A stretch of DNA of 64,000 nt from Dromiciops gliroides (GCF_019393635.1 NC_057861.1:544828711-544892710); one strand, 5' to 3'; positions 20,640-44,384 are shown, numbered from the stretch's first letter. Numbers and translations are program-made. The notes: generated by a model not told the origin, from the letters alone.

Positions 20640-20820
20640 CTTTCTAAAGTACTTCATGCGTATAAAACTCTTTGTATACATTGTCATTTCCCCACAACAA
20701 TTCTGTGAATTAAGTGTTATAGATATTATTGTCCTCATCTTATAGATGAAAGAAAGCCGGGAGAGATACAGTGACCTGGTAAATATCATAGTATTAATGA
20801 ATGGCAGGTCTCCTGCCTCC
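20640..20820 (-). mobile_element. MIR SINE remnant
   Basis: ttgtcctcatcttatagatg and acagtgacctgg are the reversed CORE and tail; flanks are degraded. Confidence 0.65.
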
Positions 20821-21230
20821 AAGTCCTGCTTTCCAAAGTGCCATGAAGAAAGACCTTTAGCAGAGAGCTCTAGGCATTACAACTTGGATACCGAGAGGCT
20901 ATACAGGGGCAAGGTTAGGAAATCTATGAGAAATTCCTGGGGCTTTTATTAGGTCCAAAGGGTACATATAAGGAACCCCAAAAAAAGCAAGGGAAAAAAG
21001 TTCATCCCTTTTTTCTTTACAGAGGTGGAGAATGCAGATGGGGCACTCTGCATATATTGTCAGACTCTGTTGATATGTTAATTTTGCTGAAATACTTCTC
21101 TTTCCCCTTTTTCTTATTCTTTATAACAGTTAGTGAATATCTGGGAAAGGGAAGGGGGAAAGATACATGGAAATGATGGTGAGGTAAAAATGGAAGATAG
21201 CAATAAAATGTTTTTTTTTTTTTTTAAGAA
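20821..21230. other. no feature recognised
   Basis: Purine-rich sequence with no repeat or exon I can identify. Confidence 0.3.
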
Positions 21231-21232
21231 TG

Positions 21233-21376
21233 TAAGGGGCAGCTAGGTGGCGCAGTGGATAAGACACCGGTCCTGGATTCAAGAGGACCTGATTTTTGTC
21301 GGGCCTCAGACACTTGACACTTACTAGCTGTGTGACCCTGGGCAAGTCACTTAACTCTCATTGCCCCACAAAAAAA
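21233..21376 (+). mobile_element. marsupial CORE-SINE
   Basis: Complete copy with aatgtaa flanks. A few bases in the B-box region are altered (gatttttgtcgggcctcaga). Confidence 0.92.
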
Positions 21377-21657
21377 AAATGTAAAGAAGGGAGGACTTAT
21401 TCAGGGAGAGAAAGTTTTTTCTCTTCTCAGAATCCATTGAGAGGGGAAGAAGTGAGAGGGAAGAAGTAGGCCCCCTAGAACTTGTTGCAGTAATTATTTT
21501 CTTACAGCACTTAAAATCTACCCTGGTGCTTTGTTTGTAGAACATTGCAGAAAGGCAAATGTTTCCACAATTCTGGTAACCATCCAAGAACTGGTACCTT
21601 CATAGAACTTCCTCAGAAAATACTGCTTGAACACCACTAATATTGCAGAAACCCTCC

Positions 21658-21660
<3 letters not shown>

Positions 21661-21698
<38 letters not shown>
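21661..21698 (+). repeat. (AC)19 microsatellite
   Basis: Uninterrupted AC dinucleotides. Confidence 0.98.
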
Positions 21699-21700
<2 letters not shown>

Positions 21701-21879
21701 CATTATTGAATTTGTCACACTTGAAACATTGAATAGAGGTTCTCTGTTTTAGTGGGTGCTAACGTGAGAAGCTCCCAGAAAGAGAAGTGTATTCCTTCTT
21801 TGGGAGGATCCCAGCTCCAGAGCAGAGTGAAGAGCAGGGAGAGAACTGGAATCTTCACTTACGTCAGTAGTTTCTAGGT

Positions 21880-22197
21880 GGGTATTGTTGCTGTTGTTTA
21901 TTCTTCATTCTAGAAGAGGACCATGACATCAGGAGATGATGCTGTGACTTGCAGTGAATTGGATTTAAGTGAGGTAGGGCTGTGCAAAGTCACCAGCCTC
22001 TCTGCTCCAGAGCCATGTGGGCAAGATATATATCAGAATGACTGGAGGTGGCCCTGAATGTTTGAAGTAATCAGGGTTAAGTGACTTGCCCAGGGTCACA
22101 CAGCTAATAGTGCCACATGTCTGAGGTTGGATTTGAACTCGGGTCCTCCTGACTCCAGAGTCAATACTCTATCCACTGCACCACCTAGCTGTCCAGG
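21880..22197 (-). mobile_element. CORE-SINE with a different LINE-derived tail, reverse
   Basis: The right part is the reversed tRNA head and CORE (cacctagctgtcc at the end). The left part is a tail family, cattctagaagaggaccatg and agtgaattggatttaagtga, also seen at 49727, 53835 (reverse) and 42055 (forward). Confidence 0.8.
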
Positions 22198-22297
22198 TGG
22201 ATGATGACTGCTCATTAGGAGATGGTGACATAAAAGCACTGATACTTAGAGGGAAAAGGAGGAGACAGGAGGATGCTGTACAGAAGATTGAAAAGAG

Positions 22298-22443
22298 GGG
22301 GTGCTAGGTGGTGCAGTAGATAAAGCACCAGCCCTGGATTCAGGAGAACTTGAGTTCAAATCCAGCCTCAGGCACTTGACACTTACTAGTTGTGTGACCC
22401 TGGGCAAGTCACTTAACCCTCATTGCCCCCCCCCCAAAAAAAA
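22298..22443 (+). mobile_element. marsupial CORE-SINE
   Basis: Complete; gattgaaaaga duplication on both sides; tail starts with a C10 run. Confidence 0.94.
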
Positions 22444-22799
22444 GATTGAAAAGAAGCTAAATCCTGACTGGCCAGCAAATTTGAACCTTATGAGTTGCTT
22501 AGACAGTACAAGACCCACTTCCAGCAATGCAGCCAATTGAAAAGATTTCTCCTAACCACACGGTTAACAGAAAAGAACCAGTTGCCAAATGTCTACGTAT
22601 GCTCCACAGCCTCTCTCCAAGGCATGTTCTTAACTCACTTTCATGACTTTCCCCAAAGCAAGCTCCCCAGGCTCTTCTATGTAAGCAGATGCCATCAGAG
22701 TGTGAAAAAAATGGTTATGCTAACTACCTTGATTTTCTTGAGCTCCCCATTTATCCAGGTAACCAAAAAGAGCTGTATGAGGACTGGCTGTATTAGCTA

Positions 22800-23425
22800 A
22801 GATACAAGGCCACTTGACATACCAACAATCCCTTGCAATGACCTAGGGTAAACCCAGTTGGATGTGCAGAAAATCAGAAACTCTGAAACCAACTAAGCTC
22901 ATACCAGCTTTGAAGCAGACCCCAAACCATTTGGTGCTTAATGGACCTTCAAGGGAAATCCTTATCTTCAAAGACTCCCCTAACTGTTAGTTATGGGGCT
23001 CCTCTGACACATTCTTTTTTATGGTTTTTGGAGACATCACCTTATCTTATTGTTTGTGCTTAAGCCTTGAATGGCCAAGACTGCTTATCACCAAGAATGC
23101 CTTCTGATTTTTGTCACAGCTGTATCACCTGGAATTCCTTCCTCATTCTCCCTGTTTCCTGGATTTCCCCCTCTTCTTGGGATTGCAGTTCCCTGCCTCA
23201 TTCCTTTCTAGTACCAGGTCAATTCCTCCCTTTCTCCCCAATTCCCTGTCTCCTTTTGTTCCCCACTCTCCTTTGAACAGATGTGGACATTGTCTCACTG
23301 TTCCAGCTTGCAAGTTCTTTCTCAGGCAATAAATGAATTTATAATCTTAAACTGTGATTGGACTCTGGCTCCTTTCATGTTCCCCTTTTTGGATCTGGGG
23401 TTTCTTCTGTTTCAACAATTTACAG
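22800..23425 (+). mobile_element. probable LTR-type fossil
   Basis: A/C/T-rich region with AATAAA near 23327, then tgattggactctggctcctt and an end tgtttcaaca. This layout is common for the R-U5 part of retroviral LTRs. The left edge is not defined, no internal region is seen, and the family is unknown. Confidence 0.35.
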
Positions 23426-24050
23426 GGATTGTTTGTTTTAATTTAACAAGAGGCAGTCTGTGCAAGTTACTTGTTACTCCTTGTTACTTTTCAATTGCCA
23501 AAGTCAATATTCTCCTTTTCTTTCACTTAGGTAGAATTTTAGACTCTTTGTTCTTGAAATTCTAGCCATGTTGACTTTGAAGACATTTTCCTTTTAGTCT
23601 CCTTTATTGGCTTTTTGTTCATCTATTAAATTTGAGAATACCCCAAGCCTACTTCTCTGTCTATATTCTCTTCCTAAGATACTGACTCTCATATTTTCAA
23701 CTATTCTTCTCTATGCACCGAACTCCCATGTCTCTATTTCCTACCTGACCTCTATTCTGAACTCCATTCCAATATGCCATCAGACAGTTACACGTTTACT
23801 TTGATGTCTGACTCTCATTTCATGTCCAAAATACTTCAAATTGAACTTATTTTTGTCCCAGATTAGTTTGTTTTTCCCAGAGTTTTCTATTAATACTATT
23901 ACCACTTTCACTCACTCATGTTTGGTAACTTTTCATTGAACTCCTCACTCCCCACATCTAGTGAATGTCTATTGTTTCTGCCTTTGCAAGGACTCTATAT
24001 TTTGTTCCTTTCTTCTTATTCTCAAGTTCTTTATTCCAAGTCTTATACTA
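23426..24050. other. T-rich sequence, no feature recognised
   Basis: Parts resemble L2 3' sequence (ttgtcccagattagtttg; tccattccaatatgccat), but I cannot define an element. Confidence 0.3.
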
Positions 24051-24051
24051 G

Positions 24052-24290
24052 AAGCAGCTGGATAGAGAGTTAGTTGGCCTTGGAACCAGAAAGATGTGGT
24101 TTCAGGTCCTTCCTCTGACACATACTGGTTGTATGACCCTAGGCAAGTCACTTAATTGCTCAGTTCCCTACCACCTCTCTAAAATTATAAACTGCAGGGT
24201 GTTGGAAGTCCAAATTGACAGAGGGAGTTTCCTCAATCAGGGAGTTCCCCATACCAATGAGATCACAGGCACAGTCCCACCCCCATCATC
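24052..24290 (+). mobile_element. second-family marsupial SINE (MIR/CORE type)
   Basis: agcagctggatagagagtta head, tgtatgaccctaggcaagtc CORE, and the distinctive tail gagggagtttcctcaatcag ... ccataccaatgagatcacag. Confidence 0.7.
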
Positions 24291-26235
24291 TTAAATATAG
24301 TGGTCTCCCTACCTCTAATTTCCCCCCTCCAATCCAGTCTGCACAGTGACATCAGATTAATCTTTTTTTTTTACATATAAGGTATTTTATTTTTTTCCAT
24401 TACATGTAAAGATAGTTCTCAACTTTTGTTTATACAAGCTTTACAATTTCAGATTTTTCTCCCTCCCTCCCCTCCCTCCCCCCTCCCCTAGACAGCAGGT
24501 AATCTGATATAGGTTATATCTATATATCTATATGTCCATATACATATAGATATATATACATACACACATATATATATACACATAAAAACATTAATCCTAT
24601 TTCTGCATTAATCCTGTTACAAGAGAAAAAATCAGAGCAGTGATGCAAAACCTCAAAATAGAAAAAAAAACAACAGCACTCAAAACAAAAGAAATAGTAT
24701 GGTTCAATCAGCATCTATACTCCACAGTTCTTTTTTTTTTTTCTTGGATTTGGAGATCCTCTTCTATCATAAGTTCCCTGGAACTCTTCTGTACCATTGC
24801 ATTGGTGAGAAGAATATAGTCCATCACAGTAGGTCAACACTCAATGTTGATGTTACTGTGTACAATGTTCTTCTGGTTCTGCTCATCTCATGTAAGACCC
24901 TCCAGGTTTCTCTGAACTCCTCCTGCTCATCATTTCTTACAGCACAATAGTATTCCATTGTATTCATATACCACAACTTGTCCAGCCATTCCCCAATTGA
25001 TGGGCACCCCCTCAACTTCCAATTCCTTGCTACCACATAAAGAGCAGCTATAAATATTTTTGTACATGTGGGTCCCTTTCTCCCTTCCATGATTTCTTTG
25101 GGAAAAAGACCTAAAAGTGGAATTGCTGGGTCAAAGGGTATGCACAGCTTTATCGCCCTTTGGGCATAATTCCAAATTGCTCTCCAGAATGGTTGGATCA
25201 GTTCACAGCTCCACCAACAATGGATTAGTGTTCCAATTTTCCCACAGCTTCTCCAACATTTATTATCTTCCTTTTTTGTCATTTTAGCCAATCTGATAGG
25301 TGTCAGGTGGTACCTCAGAGTTGTTTTAATTTGCATCTCTCTAATCATTAGAGATTTAGAGCATTTTTTCATATGGGAATAGATAGCTTTGGTTTCTTCA
25401 TCAGAAAACTGCCTGTTCATATCCTTTGACCATTTCTCAATTGGGGAATGACTTGGATTCTTATAAATTTGATTTAATTCCCTATATATTTTAGAGATGA
25501 GGCCTTTATCAGAAGTACTGGCCTCAAAAATTGTTTCCCAGCTTTCTGCCTCCCTTCTAATTTTGGATACATTGCTTCTATTTGTACAGAAATTTTTAAA
25601 TTTAATATAATCAAAATCATCCATTTTGCATTTTATAATATACTCTATCTCTTGTTTGGTCAAAAACTGTTTTCCTTTCCAAAGATCTGGACATCAGATT
25701 AATCTTTTTAAAATATCAAGGACCATATGATTCTCCTACTCAAGGACTTCAATATTTCACCAACTACAAGAAAAAGACCAAACTCCTCTTTGGACTAATT
25801 TGACTTTTCTAATCTTATCTCCCTCCCATTTCCTTGCACAAATCCTCTTCTTAGCTATATGGTGTCTTTGCTGTTCCTTGAACATATCTTGTGTTTTCCC
25901 ACTTCTATGCTTAAGTCTGGAAGGCCCTTTCATTTTTTTTTTATGCTTATCAAAATCTTGCCCATCTCTTTAAACCCAACTCATTTCTTGCCTTTCTGAC
26001 CACTCCAGCTCACAAAAGTTTTGTCCTCCTAGGAACTTCAGAGTGTTTTATAGTCTGCGTATTTGCAATTTAGCATTTACTATCCTACATCTCTCTAATA
26101 GATATCATATGTCCTCAACTAGCTTGTGAGCTCCTCGAAGGCAGGGGCATTTCTTATATTTTTGTATTCTCTTTACTCCCCTCCCTTGGCATCTGGCCCA
26201 CCCTCAATTAACATTTGCTGATGGATTGACTGTAA
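24291..26235 (+). mobile_element. L2 LINE 3' end, split by a younger L1
   Basis: 24291-24347 (ccaatccagtctgcacagtg) continues at 25710 (tcaaggaccatatgattctc) and runs to tgtgagctcctcgaaggcag and catctggcccaccctcaatt. This is the L2 3' UTR order. The L1 insertion separates the halves. Confidence 0.8.
24368..25689 (-). mobile_element. young 5'-truncated L1 (ORF2 C-terminus + 3' UTR)
   Basis: Flanked by the duplication gacatcagattaatctttt (24348-24366 and 25690-25708). On the - strand ORF2 is open from the 5' break to a stop at 24824, about 288 codons. It includes MKKCSKSLMIREMQIKTTLR, the cysteine/histidine knuckle CWRSCGKIGTLIHCWWSC, IPFDPAIPLLGLFPKE and WYMNTMEYYCA. A 3' UTR of about 450 bp and a T-run (reversed A-tail) follow. 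The unbroken frame marks it as the youngest L1 in the window. Confidence 0.93.
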
Positions 26236-27199
26236 TTTTCCTTACCTAACGCTGCTTTAGTTTAAAGTGGATGCCTATCTGGTTTTATAGTTAACAATTA
26301 TGGGAACAAGCTTGGAACTTCCTTAATCAATATCATCCATTTATAGACATCAATTGTGTACTTTTTTTTTCTTTTGTTCCTAAACAGAAAACCAATTTCT
26401 TCTCATTCGCTGCTAGAAAATAAGATGAAAGAAGTATATTGAGAGGGACTTCCAGACTGTAAGAATTCCAAAAAGGGGGTCATTAAAGACACCAAGGAGA
26501 TATTTATCAATATGGATATTCTAAGCGAGGTGTTGAAATATGTCTTTATCCCAGAGAGTAGATTCTTGGTGTGCTCAGACCCCTTCAATCAGTGCCCAGA
26601 TGCCGTGTACAATAAAGGGGAGTATTTTGTTGTTAAAGGTGGTGGACACCCTGGGAGAAATTTTGAAACCCAAAGTAATTCCCAGCTCTGAGATCTGGGC
26701 AGACCTGGATGGGAGGTCCTGGGAGCCCCAGGGGACTGAAGAGAAAACAAAATGTTTTTAAATGATACTCTGTCTCCTTTCATCTAGGGTTCTCCTAGCG
26801 GTGGGTAATAATTAAGACCTGGAAGAGTCTCGCCACCAATCGCCGACATCTGTCAGTCTCCTCTACCCCTGTCCCAGTTCCCTTCCACACCCGCCAGTTT
26901 TCCCAGACTGGACTGGAGATAAGAGATGGGAAGAAATGATTGCAGAAACGCTTTCCAAATCCGTGTTTCAAAGAATATGGCTGATGGTAATTATAGTAGT
27001 TATGATTTGGACCCAAGGACCTCATTTCCGAAGCTGTCAAAAGCCCAGTCTGGACCAGTTAGTAGTCGATCTCTCCCAGCACTTCCCACCCAGAGTGCGC
27101 ATTGGTGAGATGGTGGAGGGGCGGGGGTTGGATGGGTTCCGAGGGCCCCCAGGGCAGGGCTGTAGCCAGTAGGCGGCTCTCCTGGGCTGCCAGCCTCTC
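26236..27199. promoter_or_regulatory. CRYM upstream region, apparently repeat-free
   Basis: Nearly 1 kb free of recognisable SINE or LINE sequence, unusual in this window, with GC content rising toward the gene. It includes ctttgat/taattat homeobox-like cores, a CCAAT-type motif near 26834 and a GC box near 27119. It is a good candidate for the proximal regulatory region; no specific site is proven. Confidence 0.45.
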
Positions 27200-38814
<11,615 letters not shown>

Positions 38815-39080
38815 AGCAGAGAACCTAGCATTGAGATGGTGCAACATTAAGACCTATTATTGCTGGTTGTCTCCCATAGTTTCTCATGGGGAAATATACT
38901 TCTGCACTTAATATCACCTGCCTTAAAAAGTAAACTAGTAATTTTTGTTTGTGGTTAAAAAAATTAGTATTGTATATTTCCTTTCCTCTGTCTTGCTGTA
39001 TCTTACTTTAGCATTCTTTGTCCATAGATATTACTACCTTTGTATTTCCCTTAAATAAAGAGTTTGCCAATCCTCACCTG
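38815..39080 (+). terminator. CRYM: CRYM 3' UTR and polyadenylation signal
   Basis: After the stop at 38814 there is about 240 bp of A/T-rich, apparently unique sequence. It ends with AATAAA at 39054-39059, giving a 3' UTR of about 265 nt if cleavage follows 15-25 bp later. No earlier AATAAA is present after the stop. Confidence 0.75.
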
Positions 39081-39364
39081 CTTGCTATATTTCTTGTCTA
39101 TGGAAGTCTTGGGGGCCAAATATTTGCTCTTCCCTTTGGAAGGAGGCAGGGGGCAAAGGTCAAAGACAAGATTGTAGTCAAAGATTTTCCAAATGAAAAA
39201 CCACAGATATTAAAGCCTTAAGGAATAATCTTTCCACATTTATCATATTAGATGATAGAACTTTTAAAGCCTCACACGAAGGAAAAAACCATGGGGTGGG
39301 GGGAGCATTTGATTTTTCTTTCTTTATTTTTTAAAGGAACCTTATAATGGTATGCATAATCCCA

Positions 39365-39575
39365 TCCAGGGAGGCAACATGATGAAGAGGAAGGAATGCT
39401 AGATTTGGAGACAGAGGATTTGGGTTCAAAATTTGACTCTGACACTACCCATATGACTGTGCAACTTGCTTAACCTCTCTGGGCATTAGTTTACTCATCT
39501 GTAAAATGAGTGAGTTGGATAAAATGCCCTTTGAAGTCCTTTTCAACTCTAAATCTAAGAATCTATTACCAGTTT
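39365..39575 (+). mobile_element. MIR-related marsupial SINE
   Basis: aggaatgctagatttggaga, ctcatctgtaaaatgagtga, and the tail tttgaagtccttttcaactc. Confidence 0.75.
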
Positions 39576-39719
39576 TGCTTAGGACGAGTAATTTTCTTTT
39601 TTAAGGATTCAGAGTTTAAAATCAGTATAAGTAAGTTCTGAAAATGCTTTAAATCCGGAATTTTTTTTCATCCTTCTCACAGTTGTCCATTCCATATTTA
39701 TTTTACTATGAGACTCGGG

Positions 39720-39885
39720 GTAGTAACTTTCACTTCTTACTGGCTAATATAGCAAGTCACTTAACTTGTGTTAAATATGTTAGACTCAGTGTTTACATCT
39801 GTGTTTAAAATGGAGCTAATAATACTTATACTACCTATTTCACAAGGTTATTGTGAGAGAAGTGCTTTACAATGAATCAGAGAGT
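39720..39885 (+). mobile_element. MIR remnant
   Basis: gcaagtcacttaacttgtgt, ggagctaataatacttatac and caaggttattgtgag. Confidence 0.65.
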
Positions 39886-39894
39886 TAATCTGTC

Positions 39895-40970
39895 TTTTGA
39901 TCAATCAATCAACAAGCATTTATTAAGTGCCCACTGCCTGCCAGGCCCTATGCTAACCCCTGCGGATGCAAAGTCAAAAAGGAAATCAGTTCCTGCCCTA
40001 AAAGAGCTTACAATAGAGGAGATAACATGCACAGATATAGACATATACTAAAATAGATATAATGTTGCAACCACTAAATTAGTTCTGAAAATATTCCTCT
40101 TTCAAAGAATTACTTTTACACATGATCCAATCAAAATTTAAGTAAAAGTTTTTATTATTTGGCACACAGATGTATGGCCAGGAGAAGAAGTCTAAACTTC
40201 AACTCCCCAAACAAAGGAGAAGATGACAATTTTATAGAGGAGAGAAGGGGATGGGGGGAGAGACTTAAGACTAAAAAGTTACAGCAGTTTGGAAAGTGAA
40301 GATGCTAGCTATTTGGATACATGAATAATAAAAATTCCACATTTCTAACTTGAGATTATTGTTACTACCTGGTCCTAATCACATAACAAACATGACTGGC
40401 TCCCAACTAAGTTCATGCTGTAAATTTCAAGGCACCCAGCTTTCTGGGTGTCCATGACATGTCTGCTTTATTATCTGTTTGACTAACCACTATCTGGTTA
40501 ATTGACTACTTTACTGTTCCAAGGAAAGAGTAATCTCTAACTAACCCCAGCAAGTTGATCAACCATATTACTCCATGGTGAGAGTGTCCCCCTCAGGGTC
40601 AGAACATTCCTAACTGGGTCAAGACATACTAGGCTGCTACTATAAGGTTAACTATAAGATGTGGGGGTAGGAAGGCATTACTTGCTAAAGGCTCAGAAAA
40701 AGCCTCATGTAGAAGGCAGAATATGAATTGAGTCTTGAAAGAAAGTAGGGATTCCAAGAGGCAGGAGTGGAAGGGGAGTGCTTTCTAGACATGGGAAGCA
40801 ACCAGTGCAAAACCACAGAGACCAGAGATGGAATGCCATGCATGAGGAGCAGCAAAGAGGCCATTTGGCTGGACAATGGAGTGTCAAAGTCATTCCTGAT
40901 CACACATGTAAGTGGCAGAGCCAAGACTGAGTGTTCCTGATCAATGTTCTTTCCAAGGCACCAGGCTGCC
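39895..40970 (+). mobile_element. ancient long repeat, split by a solo LTR
   Basis: 39895-40065 (acaagcatttattaagtgcc, ttcctgccctaaaagagctt) resumes at 40645 with aaagcctcatgtagaaggca and gtgctttctagacatgggaa. Same family as 9030 and 59190. Confidence 0.6.
40066..40644 (-). mobile_element. solo LTR fossil, family A copy 2
   Basis: A 579-bp copy in the same orientation as 34060-34618, starting tgcaaccactaaattagttc and ending ggctgctactata. It lies about 1.2 kb beyond the CRYM polyadenylation signal and interrupts the ancient repeat. No internal region. Confidence 0.7.
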
Positions 40971-41197
40971 TCTCTTACACTGCATTAAGAGGCTGTCTCA
41001 GATTTAAGGAAATTATCTACTGTTACATTCAGCAAGGCAGATATGTAATGTAACTCAGAGCTCAAGCCTAGACATTTGCATAAGACTTTCTTCATTAGTA
41101 CAGAGGAATATTACTCCATGCTCTGGGTATGTGGAATTCAAAAGATTTTCTTCTAACTCCTATCTTTGTGAAAGGACAAATGCAGTTCCAAGTTCTT

Positions 41198-41354
41198 TTT
41201 GTTTGTTTGTTTTTGTTTTGCAGGGCAATGGGGGTAAAGTGACTTGCCCAGGGTCACACAGCTAGTAAATGTCAAGTGTCTGAGGCCGGATCTGAACTCA
41301 GATCTTCCTGAATCCAGGACCAGTGCTTTATCCACTGTGCCACCTAGCTGCCCC
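41198..41354 (-). mobile_element. marsupial CORE-SINE, reverse
   Basis: Complete; ttccaagttcttttt / ccccaagtccttttt flank it. Confidence 0.94.
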
Positions 41355-41499
41355 CTTCCCCAAGTCCTTTTTATAAAGGTTCCTGGGGGAAGAGAAAGGC
41401 TCTGAAAAGAGACCAAGGCCCCAACTCCAGGCTCCTCTATATTAGGCATGGAGAGTTGAATAATCATTCCATTAAGGAGGAAAGTCTTCTTTAAATGTC

Positions 41500-42050
41500 T
41501 AGGCTTGAAGTCCAGGTTACAGTAATATTGTCCAAAAATAATTTAAGGGATTCAGATTTACCTTCTCTAAAATATTAGTTAACAAAGAAAAAAATCACTT
41601 CTCAAGAGAATGAAATGTGAGGCAATGTTTAATATCAAACATTAAGGTTTGTGTATGTAGCCATTGAGGTTGGAAGTGGCTATTACATGGGCAAACCTGC
41701 TGCTCCTTAACTTTCTCCCACTTTTGAAATGTTGGTGGAGTTACACCTAGCTTACAAACCTTAAGATGCTAAAACAAATGTTTAAAAATTGTTTTACCAC
41801 TGTCAAATGCAATTGAATCTGTCCTTGTCCCCATTCCCAGATCTGAGAATTGCCTGAGACTGACTAGACATTATCAGTCCCAGCCTCTGACTAATTTTGT
41901 AACTGTCCCAAACTCTCCCCTCCAGAGATTCCTTAGCTTTCCCTATAAACTTTTGCTTGTTAGGCAATATAACTTACTTGGTGAAAGAACCCTATGAGAA
42001 CCCTAACTCCTCCTACCTCCAGCCTGGCCATTCCTGCAGCTTGTCCAATC
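41500..42050. other. unassigned, partly LTR-like sequence
   Basis: Contains ccctataaacttttgcttgt and cattcccagatctgagaatt in an arrangement like an LTR promoter region. Edges are not visible. Confidence 0.3.
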
Positions 42051-42054
42051 CACC

Positions 42055-42270
42055 TGCCTTAGTCGCTTAACCCCAATTGCCTTAAAACTTCTAGGGCCAT
42101 CCCCGGTAACCCTGATGAATATCTCGGCACTGAAAATAGATGGCTTTGGAGGAGAGAGTGAGGCTGGTGACTTTGCACAGCCCTCCCTCACTTAAATCCA
42201 ATTCACACAAGTCATAATACCACCCCGATGTCACAGTCTTCTTTGAGAACAAAGGACACACAACAACAAA
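42055..42270 (+). mobile_element. CORE-SINE 3' part with LINE-derived tail
   Basis: cgcttaaccccaattgcctt passes into gatggctttggaggagagag, tcacttaaatccaattcaca and gaacaaaggacacacaacaa. It is the forward version of the tail at 21880 and 49727. Confidence 0.75.
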
Positions 42271-42274
42271 TCTA

Positions 42275-42395
42275 CATAAATGCTGTTCCTAGCAGCATTT
42301 GATTTGTAGTACCTCGAGCTGCAATTTTGCCCTTATTTTTCTATATTGACTGTTTGCTCTTGAATTCAGGTTGACAGCATGTAATTGAGGGGAAA
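42275..42395 (+). mobile_element. LTR-type fossil fragment
   Basis: tgtagtacctcgagctgcaa ... ttgaattcaggttgaca resembles the right end of the element at about 50560-50790 (tggtaccatgagttgcaatt ... taattttcaggttgaca). Both end in the same gttgaca. Confidence 0.5.
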
Positions 42396-42715
42396 AATAA
42401 AATATACCCCCACCAAAGAATGCTCATATAAATGTTAACTATAATTATTAAAAAGGGATTAACAAAAGGGATGAATTCAGATGACCCTGAAAAGACTTTT
42501 ATGAATTGATTCAGAATGGAGAACAATCTATCCAATGATTACAACATTGTAAAGAAAAACAACTTTGAACATCTGAATGAATGAAAAAGTAAGTTCTTAC
42601 GAGGTGAAAAGCACTGTGCTAAGTGCTGGGGATAGAAATAGAAGACAGTACCCCTGATGTCATGCAGCTCACATTCTAATAGGGGTAACCAACAGCTTTT
42701 AAAAACTTAGGAATG

Positions 42716-42842
42716 GGGCAGCTAAGTGGCACAGTAGATGAAGCACCAGCCCAGGATTCAGAAGGACCTGAGTTCAAATCTGTCCTCAGACACTTGACAG
42801 TTACTAGCTGTGTAACCCTGGGCAAGTCACTCATTGCCCAGC
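42716..42842 (+). mobile_element. marsupial CORE-SINE
   Basis: Complete head; shortened CORE 3' part; aaaaacttaggaa / aaaaaaccttaggaa flank it, inside a fragment of the ancient long repeat (42590-42715). Confidence 0.92.
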
Positions 42843-43084
42843 TAAAAAAAAAGGCGGGGGGCGGGAACAAACAAAACAAAAACCAAACAAACAAAAAACC
42901 TTAGGAACTCTGCTCCATGCAATGACAGAAAATACTATAACGTCTGCAAAGGTAAATTGGAGCCAGGATGAGTGGTTCTTCCTTGAATGTGGGTCTCTAT
43001 ATTTTATTGGATAGGCAATGGGCAGCTGCTGAATGTTTTTGAAGTCATTTGGACATTTCAACTTGGATATTATATATTTCAAAC

Positions 43085-44075
43085 TGAGACATCCTAAACT
43101 CAACATAACCCACAGAAAACTTACAATCTTCTCCTCACCCCTCTTTCAAACATGACTATTTCTGTTCAAGGTGTACACCACCGTTCTTCCAGTCTCCCAG
43201 GTTTGTAACTAAGGCAGCATTCTTTATCCCTTACTCTCCTTCATTCCACATATTTGATCAATTATAAATTCTAGTGATTTTTACTTCCAAAATATCTCTT
43301 TCATCATATCTCTTCTCTTTATTCATGTGGTTGCCATGATGAATTCAAGCCCTCATCACCTCTCACTCAAATTATTGAAATGGACTCCTAATTGATCTCC
43401 CTGCCTTCAGTTTCTTCCAGCTGCATTCTGTCCACCCCAAAGTGATGTGACCATGATACTACCTCGCTCAATAAATTCCAGTGATTCTCCATTGCCTCTA
43501 GGATTAAAAAAAATAAACCTCGCTTTTTAGCTTTTAAAACCCTTCACAGGGGCAGCTTGGTGACGCAGTAGATAGAGCTCTGACCCTGGAGTGAAGAGGA
43601 CCTGAGTTCAATCTGGCCTCAGACACTTAGTAGTTAAGTTGCTTAACCCCAATTCCCTAAAAACCAAGAACCAAACCAAAACAAAAACACTTCATGAACT
43701 GGTTTCAATTGATTTTTTTTCCAGCTTTGTTGAATATCATTCTCCTTGCCATGCTCTCCAATTCATCCAGACTATCCTCTCTGTTCTTTACCCACAGTGC
43801 TCCATCTCGTTTCTCCATTTCTTTGCACTGCCTCCCCCATCACGTAATCTTTAGACTCCCTCTCCAAGACACAACTTAAACACCCCCCAGGCCTTACATG
43901 AACCTTTTTCTGATTCTAACTGCTAGTGCCCTTTCTCACTAATTACCTGGTGTGTTTGGGTTTATTCTCTTCATATTAACTCCATATACACTTGCACATT
44001 CTTTGTCTTTGTATCCCTAGCAGCTAACATAAAGCCCAGCAGGTGCATAATTAGTGCTTTTTAACTGATTGATTG
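43085..44075 (+). mobile_element. L2 LINE 3' region, about 850 bp, with nested SINE
   Basis: cctaaactcaacataaccca, ttattgaaatggactcctaa, tccattgcctctaggatta and the final tttgtatccctagcagctaa follow the L2 order. It is the longest L2 piece in the window. Confidence 0.8.
43549..43675 (+). mobile_element. CORE-SINE (divergent) nested in L2
   Basis: Head ggggcagcttggtgacgcag; CORE partly lost; the L2 text acccttcaca/acacttcatg is repeated on both sides. Confidence 0.85.
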
Positions 44076-44384
44076 AGGAGGGAATGTAATTATGCTGTGC
44101 ATTTGGAAGATGAATTTGGCAGCTCTTTAAAGAATGAATTGGAAAAAGAAAGGCCTAGAAGCAGGGAAACTAATTATTAAGTTATTAAAGTAGCCCAGAG
44201 GAGAAACGGTGAGGACTTGAACTAGGATTCCTTGTCACTAGTACAGTAATACTTTTATTAGATTAAGACTTTCCTTTAAAATAAACACTTTTATTCAAAG
44301 TGTGCAATGTTGGTTCTTTTTAATCTGCATAAATCTTGTAAATTATATCTATCTCTTTTTCAACTGCATAATTAAAATACCTTA

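Noticed and set aside
21661-21698. CRISPR-like regular repeat
   Set aside because: It is a dinucleotide microsatellite in a vertebrate genome. No spaced direct repeats with unique spacers exist anywhere in the window.
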